From Phoenix dactylifera (taxonomy: Eukaryota; Streptophyta; Magnoliopsida; Arecales; Arecaceae), in assembly GCF_009389715.1 (NCBI RefSeq), contig NC_052393.1, forward strand, positions 186,001 through 250,000: a stretch of 64,000 nucleotides of DNA, read 5' to 3'. This document shows positions 1 through 13,033 of this stretch, in pieces (the stretch's first letter is position 1; each line of letters opens with the position of its first letter). Made by a program: the position numbers and the translations under genes. The notes under the pieces were generated by a model, which had not been told where the DNA came from, ran no database searches, and saw only the letters and a list, made by a program, of their open reading frames with translations.

Positions 1-284
1 TTTTCAGGTTGGGAATGGAGATGTCACCATCTGCGGTGAATTATCTTCAACTTCCGTTGATCCTTAAATCTTCTGTTATGTAGTGCATTTGAAGATGGTT
101 TTAGTGATCGCTATGCCATCGCTCCCTTTTCAAAAGCCTTAGGTGCGGTGGAAGTGCAATAAGAGAGTCGAAGTCCCCACCTGAAGACATCCATATGGTG
201 GGGTTTCTCGACTTACAGAAAGCAGATGACTTTCTCGTTCAAGTGAGAAACCCTTGCAAAGCAGTAAATTTGCCGCACAAGTAA
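1..284 (+). other. Possible end of a gene entering from the left (weak)
   Basis: The window opens with TTTTCAG followed by an open stretch, which looks like a splice acceptor. Two different frames between about 100 and 284 read as protein-like. One ends in SKALGAVEVQ then a stop at about 163. The other runs from 141 to a TAA at 282-284 and contains SPPEDIHMVGFLDLQKADDF. I recognise no family. Two overlapping protein-like frames would fit a frameshifted remnant, but chance is a real alternative. Confidence 0.15.
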
Positions 285-2039
285 GAATTGCTGGCGGGAT
301 TTGAAGCAATCATGGGTCCTTACGGCGTTTGGTGCAGGTTTATTAAATGGGTCCCATGATGCAGGCGAGGTGAAAGAGACACCCCCACCCATCCGAAGGA
401 GTGAATTCTTCTCATTTACTCCGAATCATTCGGTCACTGGAACTAGTAATGGTGGCAGTTTCGGAGGGGGTTGCATGAAAGCTAAGCGAGGTGTCCAGAA
501 GTAGACACGGTGCCTTTCTTTGGCTGAAGGAACTCATATCCAAAGGCCTTTCCTTTTCCATCTTACACATTGCCCTTTGTGGGGGAGGGAGAAGAGGACG
601 GTCATTTTCAGGACTCTGGATACGCACAATAGGAGGGCTCGCGTGCTTTGGAGCAAAAGGGATGAGGAGACAATCTTAGTATTGTTTAATAAGGCTGCCT
701 CCCAAATCTTGTGGTGGAGCATGGGCTAATTTTGGTTCCCAACTCCCATGTCTTTTTCCTGTGTTTAGAAGTAACAAATTGGGCATTTGAAACCTTTGCT
801 TGATATAACATGGTTTCTATGTGTAGTTCTCTAAATGGCAGACACTCGTTAGTAGTTGAGTATATTCTCTCGATAGAGAAAAGGACTGATTTTTGAAAAA
901 AAAAAAATTTGTATTAAGTGGTTGTTCCACTCATTATGTTGGTCGATCCAAGCTTTTTACTATTGTACCAAGCAATGATCGTTTATAAATCTATTCTCTT
1001 GATAAGGTTAAATATAGGCTGCAGTGACATTGAAGCATGCCAGACTTTTGTGAACACATCTCTCTCTTTGAAGAGTTGATGCCAAGTTGATCAGCGTGAT
1101 TGCGTATTGTGTCTACAGTTTGCTGGTGCAATTATTTTAGGTAGTTGACAGTTCAAGTTTTATGAAATGTCGCTTTGAGATTTACCAAAAGAAAACAACG
1201 TTGCTTTGAAGATCCTAAAAGCTTCCTCAAGTATTGTGGACTGGATAGCATGGCTTTAGACGTCAGTTGTGAGAAAGTTTCGATGAATGATGGACCAGAA
1301 GTAGTTCAATTTGTACCTTTTGTTTTGGTAAGTCTAGTTCATGATTCAGTAGCTTAAATAGCTTGGTCATAATGTCGTGGATTCAAACAAGAGCAACGGT
1401 TTCTTCACGGAGGAGAAATATTCTGTAGGCTCTTCTTTTTTGGAAGGTGGACGCTGTAGCATCATGTCTTTTGCTTGGTCAAGGAGCCTCAGAGGCGCCA
1501 CAACCATGTGCCCAATATATCTGCTGCAGTACTTGCATTATTACTTATAATAATAATGCAGAAATATTATAGGATTGGAAGAGACGATAAGTGGGACCCA
1601 TAGGCGTCTTATCTACTTGATATACAATACTGAATTTTTTGGAAAAAATAATTTACCGTTGCAGTACCAAATTTTATATTATTATTATTTTATTATTGTA
1701 TCAGCACGCTCAATATAAAAATCAACTTGGTATACTCGTAGTCGGTATATTTTCTATATTGCATATCTATCTGATATAGATATGGTATCGTTGGCATATA
1801 CGAATATCGACAGGTATCATAAACTTTATTTTGAAGCATATAGCGTGAGGTCCAAGGTAGAGCCACAGGGAGGGCCAAGATGCGTTCAACAGATCTACAT
1901 ACGGTGATGGATGGTGAGGTCACCCGGTGGCTTGACAGAAGATGGATCCAGAGGATGCAGATCCACCCATGAGCGGTTTTGTTCATATGGAAGTGGCCTG
2001 GAACTGTCTGCCGATCAAAAATGTGCTGGCTAGGAGAAG
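285..2039. other. Intergenic, no gene seen
   Basis: Only short open frames with stops in every direction. AT-rich sequence with many TATA/ATTATT runs from about 1540 to 1830. I see no coding region, RNA gene or clear repeat. Confidence 0.5.
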
Positions 2040-2870
2040 GGTCAGGATCCCCCGATGAGTGTGGACTGCCCTGATTCGGCGGAATCTGTCAGCCATGTTC
2101 TGCTTGTATGCCCACGGGCCGCACAAATCTGGAGGAGAGCCTCGTTTCTCCTGTCGAGGTCCACTGAGCTAGCAGAGGGCCTACTACGCCACGTGAGTGT
2201 AGCCATGTGGTCGCCGAGCACTACTGGGTGAGGTATCGCCTGCGCTTATTTGGCCAATCATATCTGGCTGGATAGAAACAATAGAGTCTTCGAGGATAGG
2301 AGGGCACTCCTAAGACGATTGTGGAAAGGGCACTCTGTCAGGTAATTGAAGTTATTAAGGCTACAATTGCTGCTTCATCTGGGATGTCTAGGGACATCTG
2401 GAACCCCCTCTTTGCTGTTGCAATGTTCAGTTCTGTCTGTGTTTCTTGGGAGCCTTCATCTCCTAGCCATCTCAAGGTAAATTTTGATGGAAGCCTATCG
2501 CTAGTGGAGACAGAGCTGGAGCTGCATTTGTGATCGGAGACCATGACTCTAGGTTGATTGCTTTGCGAGGAGAAGGGACATACTTTCAAGGCATCAACTT
2601 TTGGGGTGAAGCTTAGGACAGTGTAGGAGGAAATCTCCTATGCAAAATAGGTATTAGGGACTAGAAGTATCATCCTTGAGGAGGATTCAGCTATGGTGAT
2701 TGAGTGGATAGTAAAGGAGGGACAGAGAGGGGCAGAACATCTACTACTAAGTGACATCCGTTGGCTGGTGAGGGAGTATAATGCATTTTAGGCTGTGCAT
2801 GTGTACCGAGAGACGAACATATCTGCTAATTGAGTCGTCTTCTTTATTGTTCAATACTTCATAGAGAGGC
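2040..2870 (+). mobile_element. Decayed LINE (L1-type) 3' part: zinc-binding RT region plus RNase H
   Basis: Around 2065-2165 one frame reads CPDSAESVSHVLLVCPRAAQ followed by IW, the pattern of the zinc-binding region at the end of plant LINE reverse transcriptases. Around 2240-2320 another frame reads ANHIWLDRNNRVFEDRRALL. At 2471-2490 LKVNFDGS marks the start of an RNase H domain; a frameshift follows (GAAFVIGDHDSRLIALRGEG), and HVYRETNISAN then a stop ends the domain near 2830. Stops and frameshifts make it non-functional. The 5' part is missing, which is usual for truncated LINE copies. Family knowledge: plant L1 elements carry an RNase H domain after the reverse transcriptase. Confidence 0.75.
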
Positions 2871-2964
2871 TATGGACTCGGCATATATTTGTTCCTCCAC
2901 CAATGAGCCCAGGACTCTTTGGTTGGTTGTGTTTAGCGTACGTGAGCAGCCAGTGTGTAGAGAA

Positions 2965-3000
2965 AGAAAGAAAGAAAGAAAGGATGAATGAATGAAAGAA
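2965..3000. repeat. GAAA/GAAT microsatellite
   Basis: Short tandem GAAA units followed by GAAT units, directly after the LINE remnant; possibly its degenerated A-rich tail. Confidence 0.6.
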
Positions 3001-3059
3001 GTGAATAGTGTGAGAGATTATTATTATATATGGCATACGGTCCCCTACCGCTTAAGAAA

Positions 3060-4339
3060 AAATATTTCTAGGATTCTATATAACTTTGAGCTCCCTTTTT
3101 CTAGTTAGAACTTTTATTTATTTAAATTTTTTTTAGCTAAAACTAATTAGAAAGAGAGACGTACATAAAATTAATAATATAAAGATATTATTTTTAAAAA
3201 TAGAAAATATTTTTTTCATCTGAAGATCACAGGTCTACAAGGAATAAGTACGGAGGATCCGCTCCCCTATTCAGGCGGGCTTAAGTTGTAAATATTTTTT
3301 AATACAATCACTGTAAATCGCGCACGCAGAGACATGCATGCACGTGCTCGCTGCTCGTTGCTTTCAATCCTAGATAATTGCATGATGATAATATCACGGT
3401 ACGATCACACTACTGAGAATTATGGCGGGTAGTTGTCACAGTCCTTCAGTCCATCCTAGCACGTAGCACGCAAGCTAGATGACTAATATTATCCACATTT
3501 CACAAGGAGAAAAAAAAAAAAGAGGCGGGGGAGGTGGGGGAAACAGATAACGGCATGTAGCAGAGTGATGCACAACGACCACATTCTCAAAAAGCGCGCG
3601 CGCGCGCAAAGACGTAAAAAAACAAAATACGGGCATATCATCCGCCAACGAGCAGACGACCGACCGACCGTAGGATTTAAATGGATGTTGTTCGCGACAA
3701 GAATAAAGCGAACAAGCGACATGCAGTTGTTTTATATGACTGAAAATAACCAGCAGCACTAGAAAGCTAAATGTCCCTGTGCAGGCCGTAGACTGTAAAT
3801 GGATGCAGCTTAGTGATTGCCTGAGATTCGAGCAACCCCGTTCTAGAAACAATGGGTATTTCATTATCCTCTAATTTTGAGGCTGAGATTGAAGCCATAT
3901 TTGTAGCATCTTGGAATGTAAGAGGATATCCTCAAGCACTTGCCATCATAGATCTTCTTATTGCCTCCTTGATGGAGCCGAGATTGATGAATATGAATGT
4001 ATAAATATAAATATGTATATAAAAGTATAAATATTAGTGATTTGGATAGAAATAAATGTGCATTTGTCGGTATCGCTTGCTTATTTGTTGGAAAGAGAAA
4101 TAATTGCCTCTCAGCACCATCCACGTGCTCTCGCCTCCATCCATCACAATAATCCTCCCCACATGCGGCTGGTGCCCCATTAGCCCCACCACTCAATCAT
4201 TCATAACCCCAACTAATCTCATTCCCATTTGTTAACTTTAAAGCGGAATAACGTATGGTCTTCGTTGCCTTGTATTTTCCTTCTTCATGGGGCTGTGGGT
4301 ATGAAAGATAGTTGCTATGGTGCATATGAACCCTCTTTT
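3060..4339. other. Intergenic, no gene seen
   Basis: No supported coding region. It contains a short alternating GC tract (3593-3608) and AT-rich runs around 3110-3210. Confidence 0.5.
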
Positions 4340-5110
4340 TCTTTTCTTTTTTTTTCCTAGTACAACATCTGCTCATACCGATCTGACATGAGTGCAGCCA
4401 GCACAGTCAAAAAAAAGAAAATGAAAAAGCATAGTGGGAATATCCTCCTGTCAAGACCACAAAATCTCTTCTGAATGCTGAGCAGCAAGAAGGCAACCCA
4501 GTCAGCTGCACCGGTCGCCTTCCGGTACATATGTACAACCTGGAACGCTCTACACTCCTCCACCATCCAAAGTAAGTTGCACAACAAAAGATGCTTATCC
4601 CCCTGCGCCCCCCCACCTCGTAACCTCTCGATCACCAAGACGGAGTCTCCCTCGAGAATGATCCGCTCTGCCTCTAAAACTCGTCTGTCATAGGTGAAGC
4701 CTTCCCATGCTGCCCGAGCTCCGCCTTTATGGCTGACAGTCCATCAGTGCTTCGCCCCCCAGCAGCAAGTAGTTTGGCACCATGACTCCTGATCACAAAT
4801 TCCACCCCTGCTCTGACACCGTCGCCACAAGCGCTACCATCAAAGTTCACCTTGATATGGTCAGATAGTGGGGGGGGCCCAAGATACAAGGATGAAACTG
4901 GATGCTGTAACAGCAGAGTGAGAATCTCATATGTCCCTGGCCATCCCAGATGAAGTTTCCAAGATAGCTTTGGTGAACTTAGCAATCTAGAAGGAGGCTC
5001 TCTCTACTATACTTCTCAAAGGCACCCACTTGTCTTCAAAGACCCAAGTGAACCCCTCTTTTTCTCGGTGCACAGGACTCGTAGGCTGTTTCGAGTCAGC
5101 CTAACTCTCC
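4340..5110 (-). mobile_element. Decayed LINE RNase H region with 3' tail
   Basis: On the minus strand, 4985-4674 encodes PPLSDHIKVNFDGSACGDG and then a frame resembling an RNase H core (FVIRSHGAKLLAAGG). Further down, 4580-4470 reads VVHMYRKATGAADWVAFLLL, the usual C-terminal end of the LINE RNase H domain. The 3' untranslated part ends in an A-rich tail, seen as T-rich sequence at 4344-4357 on the plus strand. Near the tail the minus strand carries CTGCACTCATGTCAGATCGG, a motif shared with the LINE end at 9603-9890. Frameshifts show it is dead. Confidence 0.75.
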
Positions 5111-7044
5111 ATCTTATTCTTATGGATACCAAAATTGCTCAATCCAAGATACTCGATGGCATGTTATCTAATATGTTCGATGCAGAGGGGCACGAACCTC
5201 CCCTCTTCGTTTCTTAACACATACACGCACGCACGCATGCTCAAAAAAATAAAATAAAAAATAAAAACAAAATTAAGGCCTGCCTGAAGGGTAATAGATT
5301 GATGCTGACCTATTTTTCTTTTGTCTAGAGAAAAAGAGATAATAGCTATATGCAAAATTGAATCGGATGATGAACCTCATTGTTGGAAGAGAAGTTGTTG
5401 GAAAGCACCATTTCTTAGGTTTTCTTTTTCCTTTGATAAATTATACCGTGCACTTCATATATGGCTTTCGATCCCAATTTTTTTGGAAGAAAGTTGAAAT
5501 ATGAATTCAATCGGCCAAAATCTTCAATCAAAATGAGTATAAAGGAATTATATAATAAAATCAAAATATCAAAGACCAATAAATTACAGGTAGGTCATGA
5601 GAAAACAAGGGGGCCAAGGCAAGAGCAGTGGTTAGAACTACAGTATGCTGAAGAGGGAAGTAGAGGATTTGATTGCTTGACGAGATGATTGAAAGATTTC
5701 GAAGAAGCGCGAATGGCATATATGATCTCGGCTAATGGCCTTCGGCAGATTGGAGTTAGAACTAAAAAGCATGACAACAAGAAGTATTAATACATTGAGT
5801 AGATCTTGTGAATACTGAATTAATTATTAAAATTTCATAAACACTGCGGTTATTTAATAATGTGTCACCACATATAAAGAGTTGAGGGCTCAAGGAGACA
5901 CGGACTTTAATAATTCATGGCTGACGGAGGAGAATCACAGGTATGTTTCCGCATGCTGTGGCATATGCCTGTATTAAAATGGTGGATTACTCTCCTTTAT
6001 TCCCATCCATTCGCTTATTCCCCACCGATTTGAAGCTTGTAAAGAACATTAGCTAAATGATGGTTATATGGAATAAATTAGGAAGCACCTAAGAATCTTT
6101 CTAGAAAAAGAATTTGGTAAAATTTCAAAGAAAATATATGAAAAGGAAAAAAGAAAACCAAAGACCGGGAAGACCAGCAACACAAATGTACACCAACAAT
6201 CATTTAATAACAATTGTCTGAATATGTTAAGGATGATATATATGTTAGTGCCTTTGCTTCAAAGAAATTGAAGAGAATAGTTTAATGTCACCAAGATGAC
6301 CAACATCATCAATTACTCCGTGACATTCAAGTCTTTCATACATGCAAGCAACTCAAGAGCAGTATGTAAATAAATAATTCATGAAATACTTAAAGCATAC
6401 CTTTCTTTTAGAACTTCTCTGAGAAAATAAATTATCGAAAAAATCGATCACTCATAGCAGTTTTCCAATACTCTTTGTTCCATGAGAGAATAATCTACCA
6501 AAGCAAAAATGATATCATTAAGAGAGCGTTGTGATTTCAACACTTGGTAAATCGGCCATCTTTTGTCAATGGCATGCATGCGGGTAAGCCATAGATAACA
6601 TGCAAAGAATTTTTCAATTAGTGCTGAATATTTTGGCTGATAAAATATATAGTAAAGAAATTCGAGAGAACTAATAGTTCAGAGAATATTTGCATGTCAA
6701 TAATTCCCATGAAATTCTCTACTTTATTCCCGTCTGTTATCGATTTGAAGAACAATGCAGCCTAAGATTCTTTCTTGTGGGAAACCAGCTCGATCGGAGT
6801 TTGTGCAAATACGAGCTGTAAAATTCTCTCTCCAACAAAAGGCATATATGATCCCAGCCTTCGCTTGACCATTTAATCATCTTCCCCCACCATAACAAGC
6901 ATATGATGCTTCTACTGGCCACAAAGCTGACTGTTGGGCCCCAAGGGGAACAAATTCTTGAGAGTGGGCGAATAGATTGGCGCTTTCCAACCGCCATTGA
7001 AGCATGTGCTCTTCGGTGCAGGCTGTCCTCCACCTCTCTTGTAG

Positions 7045-7046
<2 letters not shown>
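5111..7046. other. Intergenic, no gene seen
   Basis: Open frames are short and look like chance. The sequence is AT-rich throughout, and I see no splice-compatible coding series or RNA gene. Confidence 0.45.
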
Positions 7047-7100
<54 letters not shown>

Positions 7101-7118
7101 CTGCGCGCGCGCGCGCGG
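7047..7118. repeat. Compound microsatellite (CT)n-(GT)n-(CG)n
   Basis: About 22 CT units (7047-7090), five GT units (7091-7100) and an alternating CG/GC tract (7103-7118) abut one another. The overlapping open frames are low-complexity products of this repeat. Confidence 0.95.
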
Positions 7119-8824
7119 ATGTAGATCTCAACATTCAAACATTGATCTCCAAACTAGATTCTAAGAAGCATCTGCTTAGATGCTTCCGATATTTTCCAAA
7201 TATAGATGGCATCAGACCTGCAGCTATTTCACATCCCAAGCTTTTCGAAGCTGTTCGCCAACCTACGTCCAAATGAAAGAGGAAACTTATAGCTGTTTAA
7301 GAGTGGAAATGACAATAGACTAAAGAGATTTTTTTAGCAGAAAAATATATGTTTTGCTCAAATAAAAGAGGTTTTTTTAAGAGTAGGAAGGACTAATCCC
7401 TACCCGCCACCCGATATCCATCCACCCTATCCCACCAAGGCCTCCTGGGCGAGCCACTGCTCAATCAGGTAAATTAAATCAGAGTTGAAAAAGAAGACAG
7501 AGGCCACCTGGAAATTGGCTGGAATAGAATTCTCGACATCTTCCTTTGAAGGGCAAGAGATGGTGCCATCAGAAATTAGGTTTGGTGGTAGAAGCCTAAT
7601 TTCTTGACTTTGGTGCGGAACATGGAAACCATAGAAACCAATCAAATGTATGATATATTATCCACATACAGCCCATCCAGGGTTGAGACCATCACTACTT
7701 TTCCTTCAGAACCTGCAATTTAACAAACCCAAGACCATTACTGAATCCCATAGCACCAGCTCTTGGAGTACGGATGAAATCATCTGACACCAAAGTTCCA
7801 GTTTAGTTCTCTCCTCTCATCTACAAAGAAAAAATAAACTGGTGTTAGCATCACATACTCTTAGACAGCCATTATACCTAACATTCAGAAAGATTTGCAA
7901 CACAAAAAGCAGGTGGACAATATTTAGCATCCTCACTGTTTTCACGGTTTATCTCTTCAGATGCTTGAAATGAAAAAGTTTAGTGCGATGCTATGGATCA
8001 CTTGGGAGCAGCTTAGGGGACAATTAATGGTTATAATTGCACCAATGCAGGAATTCAGTGATTGGCTCATAGTAAGTATATATTAACCTCAGGATGTTCA
8101 GCAATAGCATGGCACATGATCTGCCATTGACATACGTAATATAAACATGTCTGGAAACTAGTCATGATTCCTCAAAAGAAAACTGATTATATGGAACTTT
8201 AATATTAGAAGATTTTTCCTCTGGTCGGTAGCTCTTTTAGGCTCATTTTTCTTATGAGAAACCCTTCTACATTAGATACTTTGGCCAAATATTTTAGTTT
8301 TGAAACTACTTGAATCCTCAAACTCATGCTTGACATGAAAAGTCCACATAAGAATTTGAATGGGCTGATAAATCCATTAACCAGGCCTATAGAGGGCTGA
8401 AAACAAAAGGATAACACAACACAAGTTGGACTTATATCTTTAAGTAGACAAAATTATGCTCATTTAAATTGAGCTAATTAGGGCCTGTTTAATGCTGAAA
8501 GGAGACTGCTGGACTCAAGTCAGTTCATTCAGGTTTGAAAGGCCCTTCCACGTTATGCCCGATAAAAGCTTCTAATGATGGCTAATTTTTAAGTTTGGTC
8601 CCGGGCCAATAAAACTTCATATTTGAGATCTCAATTTCTTTAACCTGTGCAAAAGGGCTAAACCTTATAAATTCAATATATTTGACAAAGAATTGAAATT
8701 ACTCAACCTAAAATTAAGAAATATAAGAACTCATAATCTCAATATTTAGATTAGGAACAAAAAGTACATATTATAATTCCAAGAAAATAGATAAGCTCTG
8801 AACTTAGCCTGAAGGATTTAAAAA
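7119..8824. other. Intergenic, possible decayed coding fragment on the minus strand
   Basis: Mostly featureless. On the minus strand, 7645-7427 is open for 72 codons with a non-repetitive composition (for example ISDGTISCPSKEDVENSIPA). About 7790-7710 reads SDDFIRTPRAGAMGFSNGLG just before a CAG|GT-like junction. I do not recognise the protein and cannot join the pieces into a gene. Confidence 0.25.
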
Positions 8825-9068
8825 TCAGAAAACAAAGACTTGATTTTAGACTTTCTTGTGCTCAAATCATCTATGGTTCGCCATGAATATTTGATCTTTG
8901 TACATAAAAGTCAGAAAACAAAGACTTGATTTAGACTCTCTTGTGCTCAAATCATCTACGGTTCGCCATGAATATTTGATCTTTGTACATAAAAGTCAGA
9001 AAACAAAGACTTGATTTTAGACTCTCTTGTGCTCAAACTATCTATGGCTCACCATGAATATTTGATCT
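8825..9068. repeat. Three tandem copies of an 86-bp unit
   Basis: Units start at 8825, 8911 and 8996 with TCAGAAAACAAAGACTTGAT and run through GCCATGAATATTTGATCTTT. Copies differ at only a few positions. The periods are 86 and 85 bp and the last copy ends near 9068. Confidence 0.9.
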
Positions 9069-9602
9069 GCAACTCTACCTACATTAATAGTTCCGAAAAA
9101 ACTTTGCCTTCATTAATGTTAAAGACAAATCAATTTTAAATTAAATATCAAGGGCCCAAGGACTACTTTCCCATATATTCTATTTCTATGCCACCCTTTT
9201 CCTGCATATGTAACAAGGAAAAGAGCACATGACCTGCAGGCAAATTTTTATTGATACTCCAGGCAAATTTTTATTAATACTCCGCTCTTTTCCTGAAGTA
9301 CGTTAATTAGTACATGCGAAGGTTAGACAAACTTCACTTCAGTTTGTAGCATGCCATGAATGCCAATGTGCAAAAACATACTTCAGATGCTTTTGAAAAA
9401 AAATCAGAAGTTACATGAATGACTGCGTGCATTAACCATTATTTTATGTATTACCATCCATGATAAATGATGTTGAAAAATCGAAAGTTTCAGTAACTTT
9501 CAAAGTTGCTATATGTTTTTTGACTCCATTTTTTTCTTCTCTTGCACAAGAAACAGTTAGGACATAAAGGGCATAACTATAGGTGTCACATCTTTCCTCT
9601 TC
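9069..9602. other. Intergenic, no gene seen
   Basis: A short tandem duplication CAGGCAAATTTTTATTGATA / CAGGCAAATTTTTATTAATA lies at about 9238-9284. Nothing else is supported. Confidence 0.5.
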
Positions 9603-9890
9603 TTTTTTTTTTTTTGGTAAAATCAGCAATTCATATAGCTCTAATGTGAGTACAGCCCGCCAAATCAAGAGAAAGTAAAAAGTACAAGGGTTGGGGTATG
9701 CCCACCGCCGATGTTCATAGAAACTCTCCGGAGTGCCAGGCGACGAAGGAGACGACCCAGTCCGCAGCACTGTTCGCCTCCCTGAACACGTGTGATATCT
9801 GAACTTCACTGAACTCCTCTCTTTCCTTTCAAAGGTGGAAGAATCATGCTTGGTTCTGGGGCAAGAACATAACCGAGTCACACCACCAGG
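9603..9890 (-). mobile_element. 5'-truncated LINE 3' end
   Basis: The poly-A tail appears as a T run at 9603-9615. Reading the minus strand, about 9795-9720 encodes HVFREANSAADWVVSFVAWH and shortly a stop, which is the C-terminus of a LINE RNase H domain. A short untranslated region follows (CTGTACTCACATTAGAGCTA) and then the tail. The tail motif matches those near 4370 and 55690. Confidence 0.75.
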
Positions 9891-12294
9891 CTAACTAGGG
9901 TCATACCGGTCAAGCTAATGTAGAACCAGAGAAAAACTCATTGGAAGAGCAACCTCTATAAAACTAGTTTAAACATTATAGCAGCACGTAAACATACTCT
10001 TGTAGAGTTCTATAAAGGATTCGATGCTTATAGCAACCTCAGTTATGACAGCAATCCAAAAGCAAACTAAACAAGTTGCAGCCACTCGTTATTAGAGCAT
10101 TGGCGACACTTTCATGATCGGCATGCTGACTAATTCTGATCAACTGTTTGAGAAAGAAAAAAAAAAGGCTATTGCAGTATCGCATACAAAACAAGCTTAC
10201 ACACTGATTTCAGCACAATGGAGACCAGACCAGATAGTTCATCCTTATATCCTGATATCTTGCATAATTCTTCGAGTCAACTAAAAGCTGTGGGTGCCAA
10301 CTAGTCAGTTTGTAAAGCTACTGCACTAAGGTACACAACTAGGTAGCGGCTTCATAAATCGCTGTTAAGGACGGCCTGGGGGAGGCCCTGTTTCTGTTTC
10401 TCCCCTGTACTCAGCTTATTTCATTACTCATGAAATGTGAGTTGGACCTTGTCCACTATTCTACACAAGCGGCCATTCCTGCTCTATCAAATAACTGAAG
10501 TTGAATGACATTGAAAAGCCTAGGGTGCAAAATTCATGGTTCGATTAAACATAAAACTGAATAGTATAAATACGAGTTCCAAAGAAATTTGAAAGGTAAG
10601 TTGTTTTGCTGAACAATATCATGGAAGCAGGAGATAATTATTCTGGAATGCGTACTAGAGTTTGTTTCTAAGTTGTTAAAATTACATGACTATTTAATGT
10701 AAAAGCTAGCCAATAGTGAGAGTTTGTGGTTAACTTTCATGCAAGTTTGGTGATCTATCGTCATGCTTACTAATACTCTCCTCTAAGTTCTTAACCTCTA
10801 CTTTCTTTCTTCTGTACTCGATCCCTTCTGCTATTTCACTCTTTCTCCATGTAAATATTTTTGACTCCTTTCTCCCTTGATGAATATGGGTTAGGAAATT
10901 CCAACTCTTATCCCCAAAAAAAGGAAAAAAGAAAAAAAATGTTTGATTTTAGTTTATTGCTAATATGCGAAAGTCTCAGTTGAAATATTCTTCACCTCCA
11001 TGATAGCTGAACTTGTTATAATATGTTACCTAGGCTGTTATCTGATCTACGTGCCAGATGATTCAAAACTTTTAGTTGTGTACCTCAATCCCACCACCCA
11101 CTAGCTTCACATAACTTAATTCAAATAATTCTCCTTAAAACAAATTAGTTTAAAGCTAAGGTATCTTGGTATTCCATGCACATTACATGTAGAGTAAAAA
11201 AAGATGCCCCGCACATTCTTTTCTTGTTGACTTGATTTTATCCAAATATAACCTGTTGAGCAGCTTCAATCAAAGATGTAGATATCCGTAGCAAATGTGA
11301 GGATTATATTTAATTGCTTTGATTCTTTGCCTGCAAGTTTGTGAATACTTGAAAGGTTTGTCCTGATTCAGTAGCAAGGCTCCTATATAACAAAGCAATA
11401 TTTGGTTGCGGAACAAGTGCACCCCTCCCCAACACAAGGGCACATATTGCCAAACATCCAAAAACTCCAAAAGAACAATGTTTTCTGGCCAACGTCTAGA
11501 AAGTGGTCTCCGGTAGGATATTTCTGTTCCACTATTGAGTAGAATTATTTTGTGGGATTAGGTGAGAACTTTTCATATCCAATTGCCCTTTGCCTTTGGA
11601 TGCGTTTTTTTCTTTTTCCTCCACTGTAGTGTTTTTCTCTCTATTCTTCTCTACTAGCTCCATGAGAGAAATATATTCCCCAACCAAACAGTATTAGTTT
11701 CATGCACCACATCGGCAACCAAACATGTGAGTCCTATTTCATAGAATATATTCTTATTTTGTTTGAGATAGGTCGAGGCTAAGGAAGTTAAACTCCATTA
11801 GCCACAAATTTTCTTAGCAGAGAAGATATTTACGATAGAGAGTAACATGGGGTTCAAGAATGTACAAGGGAATTTGGGAGGATGAGAGTAAAAGGAGAAG
11901 AAGTGGAAGAGAACGCACCCAGATGGTCGAAGAAGCAAGGCATAAACAACATCCCACATGAAAGAAAGCCCCAAGAATCATTTGCCCAAGAAAGCAGCGA
12001 ACATCCCCGGAACCGAGTAAGTTGAGCTGAATGAGAGACAGCCGGGATTAATCCAAGCTTGACTGAAAACCTCTGATCTTCCCCCACACTTCGCCGAAAC
12101 CAGGAAGTTCCTTTTGACTGCAAAGAAGAGACACGGTTGTTAAAAATAATATATCCATAATTATCTGAATAAAAACTAATTTATTTAAATAAAAATTATA
12201 TTTATTTCATTCCATAATTATATTTATATTTACTTAAACTAATTATATTTATCTCGTTGCAAACATTCCATTGCAGGAGGAATATTTGTTTATT
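9891..12294. other. Intergenic, no gene seen
   Basis: No reading frame with protein-like composition plus splice signals could be assembled on either strand. A-rich tracts occur near 10145 and 10915-10940. Confidence 0.45.
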
Positions 12295-12840
12295 TTATTT
12301 ATTTCTTTTTACTACGATGGATATATCATATAATGCGTATACGAATACATCTAATAAAGTCGAAAAACAATAGCTCATGGAGCGTCCGAGGCAACTCCTC
12401 TCCTCCTGACCACGAGGTATACCCTGAGTAATTAGCCACGTAGGCAGCCCAGTTGGCTTCTCTGAATCATGCTTGGTCTGAAAGGCTACCCATCCCTTGT
12501 CATCATCCGAATGTCTCAGAACAAAGGGTAGTCTATGCTCACATCCCTCGGACCCCCTCGAATCCACCTGATCACCGTGGCTAAATCGTCCTCCAAGATA
12601 ATCGAGCTGGCCTGCAACGTCTGCCTCGCATATCAAAAACCCGCCCAGGCAACCCGCAACTCTGCCTCGGAAACTGAAGTATTGAACAATTGGCAGCCGC
12701 CCGCTGCCATCACCCTGGAATGCGGATCCTGTATGACAAAATCCGCACCTTTCCTCTGTGCCTCTATTCAGAACTGACCAATCAAAATTGACCTTGAGAA
12801 AGCTCGAAGGTAGGGGCTTCCAGATGAAGAGCACCATCTG
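12295..12840 (-). mobile_element. Decayed LINE RNase H domain
   Basis: Minus strand from 12837: WKPLPSSFLKVNFDWSVLNR is the RNase H start (the KVNFDxS motif). Another frame gives FVIQDPHSRVMAAGGCQLFN. The rest continues with shifted frames through PCFVLRHSD-like sequence. At least two frameshifts are needed to follow the domain, so the copy is dead. Confidence 0.6.
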
Positions 12841-13033
12841 AGAGGCTGCTTGAGTTGAGGAGGGGCCAGATATTCCGAGCTATCAAAGGTCCATCGGAAG
12901 AAGAGGTTTGGATGAATATTCATCCAAACCTGGTTCACCTAAATTGCATAAACGGTGAACCGGGACCCAGAAAGGGTGCGGGTTAGGTCTCATGTGCGGT
13001 AGAAACATAAGTTTCCGCCGTATTTCGATTATG

